Assembly: GCF_004345565.1 (NCBI RefSeq) | Contig: NZ_SLWA01000009.1 | Location: forward strand, 186,001 to 250,000 | Origin: Flavobacterium circumlabens | GTDB taxonomy: Bacteria; Bacteroidota; Bacteroidia; Flavobacteriales; Flavobacteriaceae | Length of the DNA: 64,000 nt | Reading direction: 5' to 3' | Shown: piece after piece, positions 9,689 to 19,472 of the stretch | Layout of the letters: every line of letters begins with the position of its first letter | Position numbering within the stretch: the stretch's first letter is position 1 | Notes under the pieces: generated by a model | The model's database searches: none | Seen by the model: only the letters and a program-made list of their open reading frames with translations | What the model was told of the DNA's origin: nothing | Program-made: the position numbers and the translations under genes

Positions 9689-11245
9689 ATGAAATATAAA
9701 AATATAATAACGATAACGCTCCTGTTTTTTTCGCTTCTTTCCTGTAGTCAGGATGAAAATTATATCGGAGGTTCAATTTCGGGTGGGGAGTCTGAAATAA
9801 CAAGTGTTTTTCCGGCGCCGCCGGCACAATGGATGGGAGCAAACGATCCGTATTACAGTGCAGGATTTACAGGTGATATAATGCCATTCTTTGAAAATGG
9901 AAAATTTCACATTTACTTTCTTCACGATGCACAGAATAAACCAGCCGGAAAAGGCTTTCATGATATTCATGAATTTTTAAGTACAGATTTAGCTCATTTT
10001 ACCTACGAAGGGCAAACTATTCCATACGGCGAAAATACTGATCCTGATTTTGCCGTTGGCACGGGATCAGTTGTAAAAGTCGGTAATCTTTATTATTTTT
10101 ATTACACCGGGCATAATGATTTACCTGCCTTTTTGCAAGCTAATGCCAGAGAGAGCGTATTGTGCGCAACAAGCCCGGATTTAAAAAACTGGACAAAAAT
10201 CCCTTCGTTTAAAATTACAGCACCGGCAGGATACTATAATTATGATTTCAGAGATCCTCATGTGTTTTATAATGAAGAATTGAAAAAATATTCCATGATT
10301 GTCAGTACACAGACCGAACCGGGAAGAAAAGCCGTTTTATTGCATTTTACAAGTGCTGATCCGGCTTTAGGAATATGGGAGGTTCAAAACCCGATATATA
10401 CGACAACACCTCAGGAAAATTATTTGATGATGGAATGTGCCGACATATTTAAAATGGGTAATTATTGGTATCTGATTTTTTCTGAAAACTGGAGTGCTAA
10501 TAAAGGAACACATTACAAAATGGCATCATCAATTAATGGCCCGTGGACAACACCACAAAATGACAGGATTGACGGGGAATATTTTTATGCCGGAAAAACA
10601 GCTTCTGATGGAAATAAAAGGTATGTTTTTGGATGGAATGCCAGAAAAACTCCCGAGAACGATCTTGGAAATAAAGATTGGGCAGGAAATATGGTCATTC
10701 ATGAATTGATACAAAATACGGATGGTACTTTAGGAATGCAATCGCCAAAAGCCGTTGTGGATTTATTTTCTAAGAAAAGCAGCAGTGCAGAAGTTGATGC
10801 GACTTTAGGAAGTGTGACAACAAATAATGGAAATTATACTTTGTCAGGTACTGCAGAAAAAGCAATGGTAACTTTTAAAGCGATCGGTAAAAAAGCCAAA
10901 ATAAAAGCAGAAATTACCTTAGCAAATAATTCGGGTACTGCAGGAATTGTTTTTCATACCAATGATTCGGGCAGTTACTATAAAATAGCTTTTGATATCG
11001 CTAAAGGCAAAGTAATAGGGTACAATTCGGCTTCACAGGAAACTACCGGAATACCCTTTCAATTTCAGGCCAATGTTAAATATAATATTGAAATAATTGC
11101 AGAAGGAAGTGTTGTAGTGATTTACATTAACGGCAAAACAGCACTTACAAACCGTATTTACGGAAGAGACAAGAATAAATGGGGATTAATTGCAGAAGGA
11201 CAGAATACTGTGATTTCAAATCTTCAGCTTACGCAACCAGAATAA
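9689..11245 (+). CDS. Atypical GH32-type lipoprotein, probable surface fructanase
   Basis: 518 residues. The lipoprotein signal ends at LLSC (Cys19). A five-bladed propeller is suggested by repeated blade motifs. FRDP (Asp189) and MECADIF (Glu249, Cys250) match the stabiliser and acid/base motifs of family 32. The usual WMNDPNG is absent; the matching place reads TGDIMPFFENGKFHIYFLHD, leaving Asp63 as the only candidate nucleophile. From about residue 370 a beta-sandwich of the GH32 C-terminal kind follows (YKIAFDIAKGKVIGYN). In Bacteroides the equivalent slot holds a surface endo-levanase. The altered motif suggests a different GH32 subgroup, perhaps with endo or fructotransferase action; loss of activity is also possible. 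Confidence 0.75.
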   Translation: MKYKNIITITLLFFSLLSCSQDENYIGGSISGGESEITSVFPAPPAQWMGANDPYYSAGFTGDIMPFFENGKFHIYFLHDAQNKPAGKGFHDIHEFLSTDLAHFTYEGQTIPYGENTDPDFAVGTGSVVKVGNLYYFYYTGHNDLPAFLQANARESVLCATSPDLKNWTKIPSFKITAPAGYYNYDFRDPHVFYNEELKKYSMIVSTQTEPGRKAVLLHFTSADPALGIWEVQNPIYTTTPQENYLMMECADIFKMGNYWYLIFSENWSANKGTHYKMASSINGPWTTPQNDRIDGEYFYAGKTASDGNKRYVFGWNARKTPENDLGNKDWAGNMVIHELIQNTDGTLGMQSPKAVVDLFSKKSSSAEVDATLGSVTTNNGNYTLSGTAEKAMVTFKAIGKKAKIKAEITLANNSGTAGIVFHTNDSGSYYKIAFDIAKGKVIGYNSASQETTGIPFQFQANVKYNIEIIAEGSVVVIYINGKTALTNRIYGRDKNKWGLIAEGQNTVISNLQLTQPE

Positions 11246-11268
11246 CATTAATAATAAATAATTTCAGA

Positions 11269-12174
11269 ATGAATAACGGAAAAAACCTTAAGGCAGTGGC
11301 CTACGGAGAGGTGCTTTGGGATGTTTTTGCCAATGAAAAAAAGATTGGAGGGGCACCATTAAATGTGGCTTTGCGAATGAAAACAATAGGCTGCGAGGTG
11401 GCCATGATTAGTTGCGTGGGAAATGATGAAAATGGAAAAGCAATAATTGATCAGGTAAAAAGTTTAGGACTTGAGACAAATACAATTGTCACCTCAGACG
11501 ATTTTCCAACTGGTTTGGTCAATGTTACTTTAAATGATCGTGGATCAGCAACTTATGAAATTGCATATCCTGCGGCCTGGGATAAAATTGTTTCAAATGA
11601 TCAGGCTAAAAAAAAGGTTGTGGAAGCTGATGTTTTAATTTATGGCAGTTTAGTCTGCAGGGATGAGGTGTCAAGGCTGGCTTTAGAAGAGTTATTGAAT
11701 GTCAATGTATATAAGGTTTTTGATGTTAATTTAAGAAAACCACATTATTCTTATGAAATGCTGGAGCAATTAATGAATGCTGCCAATTTCATTAAATTCA
11801 ATGATGAGGAGTTGTTAGAAATCACTGCAGCTATGAAGTCTCCCTTTAAAAGTTTGGAAGATAATATGAACTTAATTGCGGAGAGAACCGGAGTCACTGC
11901 TATGTGCGTCACAAGAGGCAAGCATGGAGCTTTGTTAATGTGGGAAGGTCAACTCTATGAAAACGGCGGCTATCCTATTCAGGTTGCTGATACAGTAGGA
12001 GCAGGAGATTCGTTTGTGGCAGCTTTGATTACATCACTACTTACCGGAAAAGAACCTCAATACGCTATCGATTTTGCCTGTGCAATGGGGGCATTAGTAG
12101 CTGAAGCGCCTGGAGCCAATCCAGAGATTTCGTATTCTCAAATTGAAAAATTAATGTCTGGAATTAAAAATTAA
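11269..12174 (+). CDS. Fructokinase, PfkB family
   Basis: 301 residues from the ATG at 11269, 23 bases after the preceding gene; the frame stays open to 11179, but that would put about 67 coding bases inside the lipoprotein gene and add a non-homologous leader. Visible PfkB ribokinase-family features: early GEVLWDVF and GGAPLNVALRM, FDVNLRKPHYS in the middle, and the C-terminal DTVGAGDSF motif with catalytic base Asp247. Phosphorylates cytosolic fructose to fructose 6-phosphate (or another furanose sugar). Last gene of the fructan operon, followed by an intrinsic terminator. Fructose as substrate rests on the family and on the surrounding GH32 genes and MFS porter. Confidence 0.9.
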   Translation: MNNGKNLKAVAYGEVLWDVFANEKKIGGAPLNVALRMKTIGCEVAMISCVGNDENGKAIIDQVKSLGLETNTIVTSDDFPTGLVNVTLNDRGSATYEIAYPAAWDKIVSNDQAKKKVVEADVLIYGSLVCRDEVSRLALEELLNVNVYKVFDVNLRKPHYSYEMLEQLMNAANFIKFNDEELLEITAAMKSPFKSLEDNMNLIAERTGVTAMCVTRGKHGALLMWEGQLYENGGYPIQVADTVGAGDSFVAALITSLLTGKEPQYAIDFACAMGALVAEAPGANPEISYSQIEKLMSGIKN

Positions 12175-12237
12175 TTTTTGTTCTAAAAAGGGAACAATAG
12201 TATTCAATTGAATGAGTCGTTATGTTTTTAAAAGTTA

Positions 12238-12268
12238 AGCCTGATATTTTTTGATATCGGGCTTTTTT
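12238..12268 (+). terminator. Intrinsic terminator of the fructan operon
   Basis: AGCCTGATAT (12238-12247) pairs with ATATCGGGCT (12254-12263), with one G-T wobble and a 6-base loop, followed by six T. It lies 63 bases after the fructokinase stop codon. A 12-base perfect palindrome, ATTCAATTGAAT (12202-12213), sits just before it. Confidence 0.85.
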
Positions 12269-12470
12269 ATGTAAATACACCATTTGTCGTACATAATGCT
12301 TCAAATGTTCTACCCTAATGAATTCAGGAAAATTACATTTACAACCTCGGAATTTAATGATTTCATGTAAATAAGCTTGTAAAATTATATTATACAAAAT
12401 AAATTATAATAAAAAGTTACAATCTACTCTCTATTATATGTTTTCAATAACGCTACAAAAAACTAAAAAA

Positions 12471-14774
12471 ATGATAAAAAGAAAAATTAAGAATTATGCA
12501 TTTCTAATGCTAATTGTGTTTGGAAACGGATACGCTCAATCAAAAAAACACCTGGATAGTAATAAACCAATTGAAGACCGGATTTCACTCTTGATGAAAG
12601 AAATGACATTAGAAGAAAAAGTAGGGCAAATGAATCAATACAATGGTTCATGGGATGTTACAGGTCCAAAACCCGAATCAGGTTCTAATGAAGAAAAATA
12701 CAATAATATAAAGAAAGGATTGGTAGGTTCTATGCTAAGTGTACGAGGCGTTAAAGAAGTAAGAGCCGTACAAAAAATAACAGTTGAAGAAACCCGTCTT
12801 GGCATTCCGTTACTTTTTGGTTTTGATGTGATACACGGATATAAAACTCTTAGCCCTATTCCGCTCGCAGAAGCCGCAAGCTGGGATTTGGAAGCCATTA
12901 AAAATTCGGCACATATTGCTGCTGTTGAAGCCTCTGCTTCCGGATTAAACTGGACTTTTGCGCCTAATGTAGATATCTCTAATGATGCAAGATGGGGACG
13001 AGTAATGGAAGGTGCCGGAGAAGATCCTTATCTGGGCAGCAAAATTGCTACTGCCCGTGTTAAAGGATTTCAGGGAGAGAATTTAAGTACTAATACCTCT
13101 ATTATTGCTTGTGCCAAACATTTTGCAGCCTACGGTTTTGTAGAAGCAGGCAGAGAATACAATAGTGTCGATATGAGTAATTCTAAGCTGTACAATACTG
13201 TATTACCGCCTTTTAAAGCAGCAGTCGATGCCGGAATTCGTACTTTCATGAATTCATTTAATACATTAAACGGAGTTCCGGCAACCGGAAATAGCTTTTT
13301 GCAAAGAGATATTTTAAAAGGAGCATGGAAATTTAATGGTTTTGTCGTTTCTGACTGGGCTTCTATAGCCGAAATGATCACGCACGGTTACGCAGCAGAT
13401 GCAGCCGATGCAGCTCAAAAAGCCGCTATTGCCGGTTCTGACATGGATATGGAATCAAATGTTTATGTAACAGAATTAGCTCAGTTGGTAAAAAAAGGAT
13501 TGGTAAAAGAAAGTGTGATCGACGATGCTGTTCGCAGAATTCTTAGAGTAAAATTTGAATTAGGTTTGTTTGATAATCCATACAAATATTGTGATGAAGC
13601 CCGTGAAAAATCAAGTATTGGAAATAAGGCCAATAATGACGCTGTTCTGGATATGGCCAAAAAATCAATTGTGCTATTGAAGAATACTCTTCCGAAGGGG
13701 AGGAATGAAAAACTGTTGCCATTAAAAAAAGAAGGATTAAAAATCGCTTTAATTGGTGCTTTGGCAAATGATAAAACCAGTCCGCTCGGAAGTTGGAGAA
13801 TTGCCGCTGATGATAATACAGCAGTGTCGGTTCTTGAAGGAATGCAGCACTATAAAAACAATACGTTAGTTTATGAAAAAGGAACTGATGTGGCTTTAAA
13901 TAAACAAGTATTTGTTGATGAAGTAAAAATTAATACAACCGATTTTTCCGGATTTGAAGCTGCTAAAAATGCAGCCAAACAAGCAGAAGTTGTCGTAATA
14001 GTTTTAGGAGAAATTGGTTTTCAAAGTGGTGAGGGACGCAGTAGAACAGAATTAGGCCTGCCTGGGAATCAGCAGCAATTATTAGAGGAAGTTTACAAAG
14101 TAAATCCTAATATTATTTTGGTTTTAAATAACGGGCGTCCGCTGGCATTGCCGTGGGCAGCGGAAAATATTCCTGCTATTGTTGAAGCATGGCAGTTAGG
14201 AACCCAATCCGGCAATGCAATTGCCCAGGTTTTGTACGGAGATTATAACCCAAGTGGTAAGCTGACAATGTCATTCCCCAGAAATGTTGGGCAATGTCCA
14301 ATCTATTACAATTTGTATAATACCGGACGACCAGCCAATAAAGACCAAAACGCTTTTTGGTCTCATTATATTGATGTCGAAAAAACACCATTATATCCGT
14401 TTGGTTACGGATTAAGCTATACTTCTTTCGAATATAAAAACCTGAAATTAGCAAAAACCTCCTTCCGGAAAGGAGAAAAAATTGAACTAAGTGTTGATGT
14501 TACCAATACCGGAAATGTTGATGGAAAAGAAGTTGTTCAATTGTATGTAAATGATGCTGTTGCCAGTGTGGTTAGACCTGTTAAGGAATTAAAAGGTTTT
14601 GAACTTATTACATTAAAAAAAGGAGAAACTAAAACTGTTCAGTTTACCTTAACGGATAAGGAACTTGGATTTTATAACAACAATGGGCATTTTTTGACAG
14701 AGACCGGTCTGTTTAATGTTATGGTTGGCTGGAATTCTAATGAAGGTCTTACCAGTAAATTTGAGATAGAATAA
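12471..14774 (+). CDS. GH3 beta-glycosidase, exported
   Basis: 767 residues from the ATG at 12471. An in-frame ATG at 12438 would add 11 residues before an otherwise normal signal peptide (MIKRKIKNYAFLMLIVFGNG, cleavage after YAQ), so the internal start is preferred. Family 3 features: N-terminal TIM-barrel with GFDVIHGYKT and CAKHFAAYGF, the nucleophile in GFVVSDWAS (Asp295), a second alpha/beta domain containing LGEIGFQSGEGRSR, and a C-terminal fibronectin-like domain (VDVTNTGNVDGKEVVQLYV). Usual activity is beta-glucosidase, sometimes beta-xylosidase. Probably periplasmic, finishing breakdown of imported oligosaccharides for the PUL that follows. Preceded by the fructan terminator and followed by its own hairpin, so likely transcribed alone. 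Confidence 0.9.
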   Translation: MIKRKIKNYAFLMLIVFGNGYAQSKKHLDSNKPIEDRISLLMKEMTLEEKVGQMNQYNGSWDVTGPKPESGSNEEKYNNIKKGLVGSMLSVRGVKEVRAVQKITVEETRLGIPLLFGFDVIHGYKTLSPIPLAEAASWDLEAIKNSAHIAAVEASASGLNWTFAPNVDISNDARWGRVMEGAGEDPYLGSKIATARVKGFQGENLSTNTSIIACAKHFAAYGFVEAGREYNSVDMSNSKLYNTVLPPFKAAVDAGIRTFMNSFNTLNGVPATGNSFLQRDILKGAWKFNGFVVSDWASIAEMITHGYAADAADAAQKAAIAGSDMDMESNVYVTELAQLVKKGLVKESVIDDAVRRILRVKFELGLFDNPYKYCDEAREKSSIGNKANNDAVLDMAKKSIVLLKNTLPKGRNEKLLPLKKEGLKIALIGALANDKTSPLGSWRIAADDNTAVSVLEGMQHYKNNTLVYEKGTDVALNKQVFVDEVKINTTDFSGFEAAKNAAKQAEVVVIVLGEIGFQSGEGRSRTELGLPGNQQQLLEEVYKVNPNIILVLNNGRPLALPWAAENIPAIVEAWQLGTQSGNAIAQVLYGDYNPSGKLTMSFPRNVGQCPIYYNLYNTGRPANKDQNAFWSHYIDVEKTPLYPFGYGLSYTSFEYKNLKLAKTSFRKGEKIELSVDVTNTGNVDGKEVVQLYVNDAVASVVRPVKELKGFELITLKKGETKTVQFTLTDKELGFYNNNGHFLTETGLFNVMVGWNSNEGLTSKFEIE

Positions 14775-14840
14775 ATAATAATGAACTTAAAAACAAAAAG
14801 ATAATCTTCGGGATTTCATTTATTTTTAAGCAATTTACAG

Positions 14841-14888
14841 CCTGAGTACGATTAATCCTTATGAGGTTATTAATCTACTCAGGTTTTT
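14841..14888 (+). terminator. Intrinsic terminator after GH3
   Basis: CCTGAGTA (14841-14848) pairs with TACTCAGG (14876-14883); the interior also pairs with small bulges around GATTAATC. Five T follow. The remainder of 14775-15019 is AT-rich leader DNA for the next regulator gene. Confidence 0.8.
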
Positions 14889-15019
14889 AGCAATATCGTA
14901 AATCTGGATAAAAAAGATAAGTGTTCTGTTTAGTTTTATTAATATTGTTTTAGATATGATTAAATAAAAATCAATTATAAATTTTATTTCAAATAGAATT
15001 GATAAATATTAAAATGTAA

Positions 15020-18000
15020 ATGAAAAATATCAAATATATTCTTCTATGCTGCTTTGGGCTTATAAATGGTCTGTTTTCTCAGGATAAATTTGAAAACTAC
15101 CAATTTAGAAGCATACAGGAAACTACTTCAAAAAGGGCTATTTCTTCTATAATTCAGGATCAAAATGGTTTTATTTGGATAGGTACAAACGGCGCAGGAT
15201 TATATCGATATGACGGGGTAAATTATTTTGGATATAAACATGATAAAAAAGCAGGTTCAGTAAACAGTAACTTTATCTATGCAACCTTTATTGATTCTAA
15301 AAATAACTTATGGATTGGGACAGATGAAGGTTTATGTTTATACAATCGGGATCTGGATAATTTTACTAAAATCAATATTCAGGATGCAATTGTAAAAGGT
15401 TATGAACAGCCAATTACTATAAAAACAATTATTGAGGATAACAACGGCGACATACTTTTAGGAGCTTATGGTTTTGGATTATTTAAAGTAAATGTAAAAA
15501 CTTTAAAAGCATCCCTGGTACACTCCAATTTTTTGGAAAAACCAAATTTTTTAATCAAATGTTCCGTAAAAAATAAGCAGGGAATTATTTATTTAGGAAC
15601 CAGTTATGGACTTTTAGAGATCGATGCAAACGGAAAGGTAAAGCAGGTTTATAAGGATAAGTTTAAAAGAGAACCTTTATTAGATGATATAGAGAGTCTT
15701 GTTATAGACAAATTTGGATATTTATGGCTGGGAACGACTGAAAATGGCCTGATAAAAATTAAACCTGAAACGGATAACTATCAATTTGAGAATTTTTTTA
15801 TTACCAAAAATAAAATCTTATCTATTATAAAAAGCAGTCAGGATTATATACTTTGCGGTACCGAAAATGATGGATTATTAGTAGTAAATTATAAAGGAGA
15901 AGTACTTCAAAAATATCTGCACAGCAAATACAATAATTTTAGTTTAAAGTCGAATTCCGTCTGGTCCTTATACGAAGACAAGGAAAAAAGACTTTGGCTA
16001 GGTTATTTCAATAAAGGGCTTGGCGTATTTGATAAGCCTAATAATAAATTTAATTCACTTGAGTCGCTTGTTAATAATGATAATTCCCTGCAAACAAGCT
16101 ATGTAACATCAGTTATAAAAGATAAAAAGGGCAATTTGTTAATAAGCAATGAAGGCGGCGGACTTGATATCTATAATCTTTCGGCTAAAACCTATATCCA
16201 TGTTAACAAAAACAATCAAAGTTACTATTCCGGTCTTGATGCTGTTGATATTCAGACTATATTCATAGACAGTAAACAAAATATCTGGGTAGGCAGCTGG
16301 GACCGTGGAATCTATTTTTTGAAAAATGGAACTACCAGATTCAAAAACTACAATACGACAAATACAGCCGGCTTGAAATCGAATAGGATTTTTAGTTTTT
16401 CTGAAGATTCCGGAGGTCGAATCTGGATTGGAACTTTCATAAAAGGACTTCATTATTTTGACAATAAGAACAATACATTTGTTCATTGTGATGCTAAACC
16501 ATTTGCAGATAACGCTTTAGACAAAGCATTTATTCGTAAAGTTTTTGTTGATTCGGATAATATTTTATGGGTGGGAACAATTTTAGGGCTGTATCAGGTA
16601 CACTTAAATGCCGATTCCGGTTTTAGTGTGATAAACATGCGGGATGAAATGTTCAGGGATAAAACGAAATATAAAGGTATTCAGACCATTTTATCAATTT
16701 ATGAGTCAAACGATAAAAAAATATGGATAGGTACAGATGGTGAAGGACTTTTTAGTTATAATAAAAAAAATAAGATCTTTTCTGATTATGATGATTTTCC
16801 AGGATTTGAAGAAAAATCAGTCCGCGCGATAATTTCTGATAATAATGGATCTTTATGGATAAGCGGTGGATCCGGGCTAACAAAACTCGATTTTAAAAAC
16901 AAACAAAGCACAAATTTCAATAAAGATGATGGTCTTGTTGATAACGATTTTAATAATAATGCGGTCTTTAAAGATGGAAATGGAGAACTGTATTTTGGTG
17001 GTTATGAAGGAGTAAACTATTTTAATCCGAACGAGATTAAAAAAACAGAAAAAGCGCCAAGGTTGTATTTTAGTGATTTCAAATTATTTAATAGATCTGT
17101 AAAACCAAATAAAGAGGGTTCGCCGTTAACCAAGGTAATTTCACAGACTAAAGAAATTATTCTCAATCATGCACAATCCGTTTTTACGATCGAATATGTT
17201 GGGATAAGCTATAATTATTCTAAAAAAAACCAATATGCCTATTATCTTGAAGGTTTTGAGAAAGACTGGAATTATGTAGGCAATAACAGAACAGCTACCT
17301 ACACCAATCTGGAGCCCGGTAATTATGTTTTTAAAGTAAAATCGGCCAATGCAGATGGTTCCTGGAGTAATGTTCCGTTAGAACTAATAATAAAAATCCT
17401 TCCTCCCTGGTGGAAAACCATTTGGGCTTATTTAATATACGCCTCAATTTTAGTTTTCCTGATAATATATTTCAACAAAATTTATCAAAATCGTTTTAAA
17501 GCCAGACAGTCCATAATTTTAGAACGGGAAAAAACAATTCAGTTAGAGAAGTTAAACAATAAAAAATTACAGTTTTTCACTAATATTTCACATGAATTCA
17601 GAACACCACTAACTTTAATTATTAACCCTCTCGAAGATATTTTAAGAAGTAAGAATGTATCGCGTGAAATACATAATAAATTAAAAACTGTACATAAGAG
17701 CTCAGACAGGCTTTCAAGGCTTATCAATGAGCTTATGGACTTTAATAAATTAGAGTTCAACAAAATTTTCCTTCAGGTTAAAAAAATTGAAGTGATCGCA
17801 TTTGTAAAAGAAATTATAGGTTATTTTGATGAGGAAGCAGCCGCGAGAAACATAACTATTGATTTCGAATCAGAACTTGAAGAGCTTGAAGATTGGCTAG
17901 ATCCTAAAATGCTGGAAAAAATAATATTCAATATTATCTCAAACGCTTTTAAATTCACTCCCGATGATGGTTTTATTGCTATTTCTATAGATAAATTAGA

Positions 18001-19180
18001 TGAGAATAGTTCCTTAATAATTAATGGAGGTAAGGTTCCTTCTTTTTCAATAACAATTACAGATACAGGTTCAGGAATCTACAAAGAGGATTTGAAAAGA
18101 ATTTTTGATAGATTTTATCAGGTTAATAACCTAAACAAAGATTACTACGGCAGCACCGGAATTGGCTTAGAGGTTGTTAAAGAATTTGTTGAGCTTCATA
18201 AAGGAAAAATTGATGTTGAAAGTACACCTGGAGAAGGAACAAAATTCATGGTAACATTTCCTCTGGGCAACTCTTTTTATAAGGAAAATGAAGTAGTGAA
18301 TGAGGTTTTTGAAATAGAAAAAAATAAAAATAAGTTTTTGTTTGAATCGAATAAATATCAGGCAGATGATGAAGAGCTTACAAGCGATCCAACGAAAGAA
18401 ATTACAGCAGATACAGCAAAAGCATATACTGTTTTGATTGTCGAGGATAATCTTGAATTACGAAATTATCTGAAAGCGGAATTGAGCAGATCATATAAAG
18501 TTATTACCGCCGAAAACGGTAAAAAAGGTTACGAACTGGCCGTTCAGAAATTGCCCGATATCATAATTACAGATGTTATTATGCCGGTAATGGATGGATT
18601 GCAGTTGTGTAAAAATATAAAAGGAGATTTAAAAACAAGTCATATTCCGTTGTTAATGCTCTCTGCAAAGGCAATGGTACAGGACAGGATTGAAGGAATA
18701 GACTCTGGTGCGGATATGTATTTGAGCAAACCATTTGAATTGGATATTTTAAAATCCAGTCTGGCACAGCTTATTACAAGCAGACAAATAATGTTTAAGA
18801 AGTTTTATACCGGTATCACAAAAGACGGGAAAGAAAAAACCACTTCATTAGACAATGATTTCATTCAGAAAATCCTTCATTTTATTAATGAAAACCTGAG
18901 CGAATCTGACTTAAGTGTGGAGTTGCTTTCTTCTAAAGTTTTCCTGAGCAGGAGTCAATTGTATCGAAAAATAAAAACGCTAACGGGTGTTTCAGTAAAT
19001 GAGTTTATTAGAAATGTACGATTAGAAAAAGCAAAACAATTGCTTGAGCAAGGTAATAATACGGTTAATATCAATGAAATTAGTTATAAAGTAGGATTTA
19101 CTTCCCCTTCTTATTTTGCCAAATGTTATAAAATTAAATACGGTCATCTGCCTACACAGGAAACTGGAGCTAAAGAATAA
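15020..19180 (+). CDS. Hybrid two-component system sensor/AraC regulator (HTCS) of the second PUL
   Basis: 1386 residues. A signal peptide ends near NGLFSQ. It is followed by a periplasmic two-bladed propeller region made of regulator-propeller repeats (IWIGTNGAGLYRYDG, LWIGTDEGLCLYN), a Y_Y_Y domain (about 710-785) and one membrane helix (about 798-818). The cytoplasmic part has a histidine kinase with phospho-His858 in NISHEFRTP, an ATPase domain, a receiver with Asp1185 in IIITDVIMP, and an AraC-type DNA-binding end. One-protein sensors of this kind detect oligosaccharides in the periplasm and switch on the adjacent PUL. It lies just upstream of, and parallel to, susC, the usual arrangement. 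Confidence 0.95.
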   Translation: MKNIKYILLCCFGLINGLFSQDKFENYQFRSIQETTSKRAISSIIQDQNGFIWIGTNGAGLYRYDGVNYFGYKHDKKAGSVNSNFIYATFIDSKNNLWIGTDEGLCLYNRDLDNFTKINIQDAIVKGYEQPITIKTIIEDNNGDILLGAYGFGLFKVNVKTLKASLVHSNFLEKPNFLIKCSVKNKQGIIYLGTSYGLLEIDANGKVKQVYKDKFKREPLLDDIESLVIDKFGYLWLGTTENGLIKIKPETDNYQFENFFITKNKILSIIKSSQDYILCGTENDGLLVVNYKGEVLQKYLHSKYNNFSLKSNSVWSLYEDKEKRLWLGYFNKGLGVFDKPNNKFNSLESLVNNDNSLQTSYVTSVIKDKKGNLLISNEGGGLDIYNLSAKTYIHVNKNNQSYYSGLDAVDIQTIFIDSKQNIWVGSWDRGIYFLKNGTTRFKNYNTTNTAGLKSNRIFSFSEDSGGRIWIGTFIKGLHYFDNKNNTFVHCDAKPFADNALDKAFIRKVFVDSDNILWVGTILGLYQVHLNADSGFSVINMRDEMFRDKTKYKGIQTILSIYESNDKKIWIGTDGEGLFSYNKKNKIFSDYDDFPGFEEKSVRAIISDNNGSLWISGGSGLTKLDFKNKQSTNFNKDDGLVDNDFNNNAVFKDGNGELYFGGYEGVNYFNPNEIKKTEKAPRLYFSDFKLFNRSVKPNKEGSPLTKVISQTKEIILNHAQSVFTIEYVGISYNYSKKNQYAYYLEGFEKDWNYVGNNRTATYTNLEPGNYVFKVKSANADGSWSNVPLELIIKILPPWWKTIWAYLIYASILVFLIIYFNKIYQNRFKARQSIILEREKTIQLEKLNNKKLQFFTNISHEFRTPLTLIINPLEDILRSKNVSREIHNKLKTVHKSSDRLSRLINELMDFNKLEFNKIFLQVKKIEVIAFVKEIIGYFDEEAAARNITIDFESELEELEDWLDPKMLEKIIFNIISNAFKFTPDDGFIAISIDKLDENSSLIINGGKVPSFSITITDTGSGIYKEDLKRIFDRFYQVNNLNKDYYGSTGIGLEVVKEFVELHKGKIDVESTPGEGTKFMVTFPLGNSFYKENEVVNEVFEIEKNKNKFLFESNKYQADDEELTSDPTKEITADTAKAYTVLIVEDNLELRNYLKAELSRSYKVITAENGKKGYELAVQKLPDIIITDVIMPVMDGLQLCKNIKGDLKTSHIPLLMLSAKAMVQDRIEGIDSGADMYLSKPFELDILKSSLAQLITSRQIMFKKFYTGITKDGKEKTTSLDNDFIQKILHFINENLSESDLSVELLSSKVFLSRSQLYRKIKTLTGVSVNEFIRNVRLEKAKQLLEQGNNTVNINEISYKVGFTSPSYFAKCYKIKYGHLPTQETGAKE

Positions 19181-19263
19181 AGAGTATAGAATGTGGAATA
19201 TGGAATAAAGAGTATAGAATAGAGAATAAAGATAAGAGAGTCCATTGGCTCGTATAATTTTAG

Positions 19264-19293
19264 AAAGCCCGATTTTAAATCAGGGCTTTTTTT
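19264..19293 (+). terminator. Intrinsic terminator after HTCS
   Basis: AAAGCCC-GAT (19264-19273) pairs with ATCAGGGCTTT, leaving a one-base bulge; seven T follow. It separates the regulator from the susC operon. Confidence 0.8.
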
Positions 19294-19472
19294 GTTTGGC
19301 GTCTTTCTGAAAAGCTTTTTTTGAATTTGCTCAAACTTATTATTTTAATAAAAATACTACAATATAATTTCGCAAAATATATTTTAAAGTATAATTTTTT
19401 GCCAATACTTCATTGGTTGTTTAAGAGTTTTTATGTCTTATTAATTAAATCCAAGGGGTTGAAATGCTGTTT

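Noticed and set aside
10494..10709. Alternative-frame open reading frame inside the GH32 lipoprotein gene
   Set aside because: Shadow of a well-supported gene; no signal, motif or start context.
11179..11268. Upstream extension of the fructokinase frame
   Set aside because: It would put about 67 coding bases inside the preceding gene and add residues unlike PfkB kinases; the ATG at 11269 gives a normal start.
12164..12397. Minus-strand open frame in the gap after fructokinase
   Set aside because: Runs through the terminator hairpin and reads as AT-rich non-coding DNA.
12438..12470. Earlier ATG for the GH3 gene
   Set aside because: The added 11 residues sit before an ordinary signal peptide that starts at 12471.
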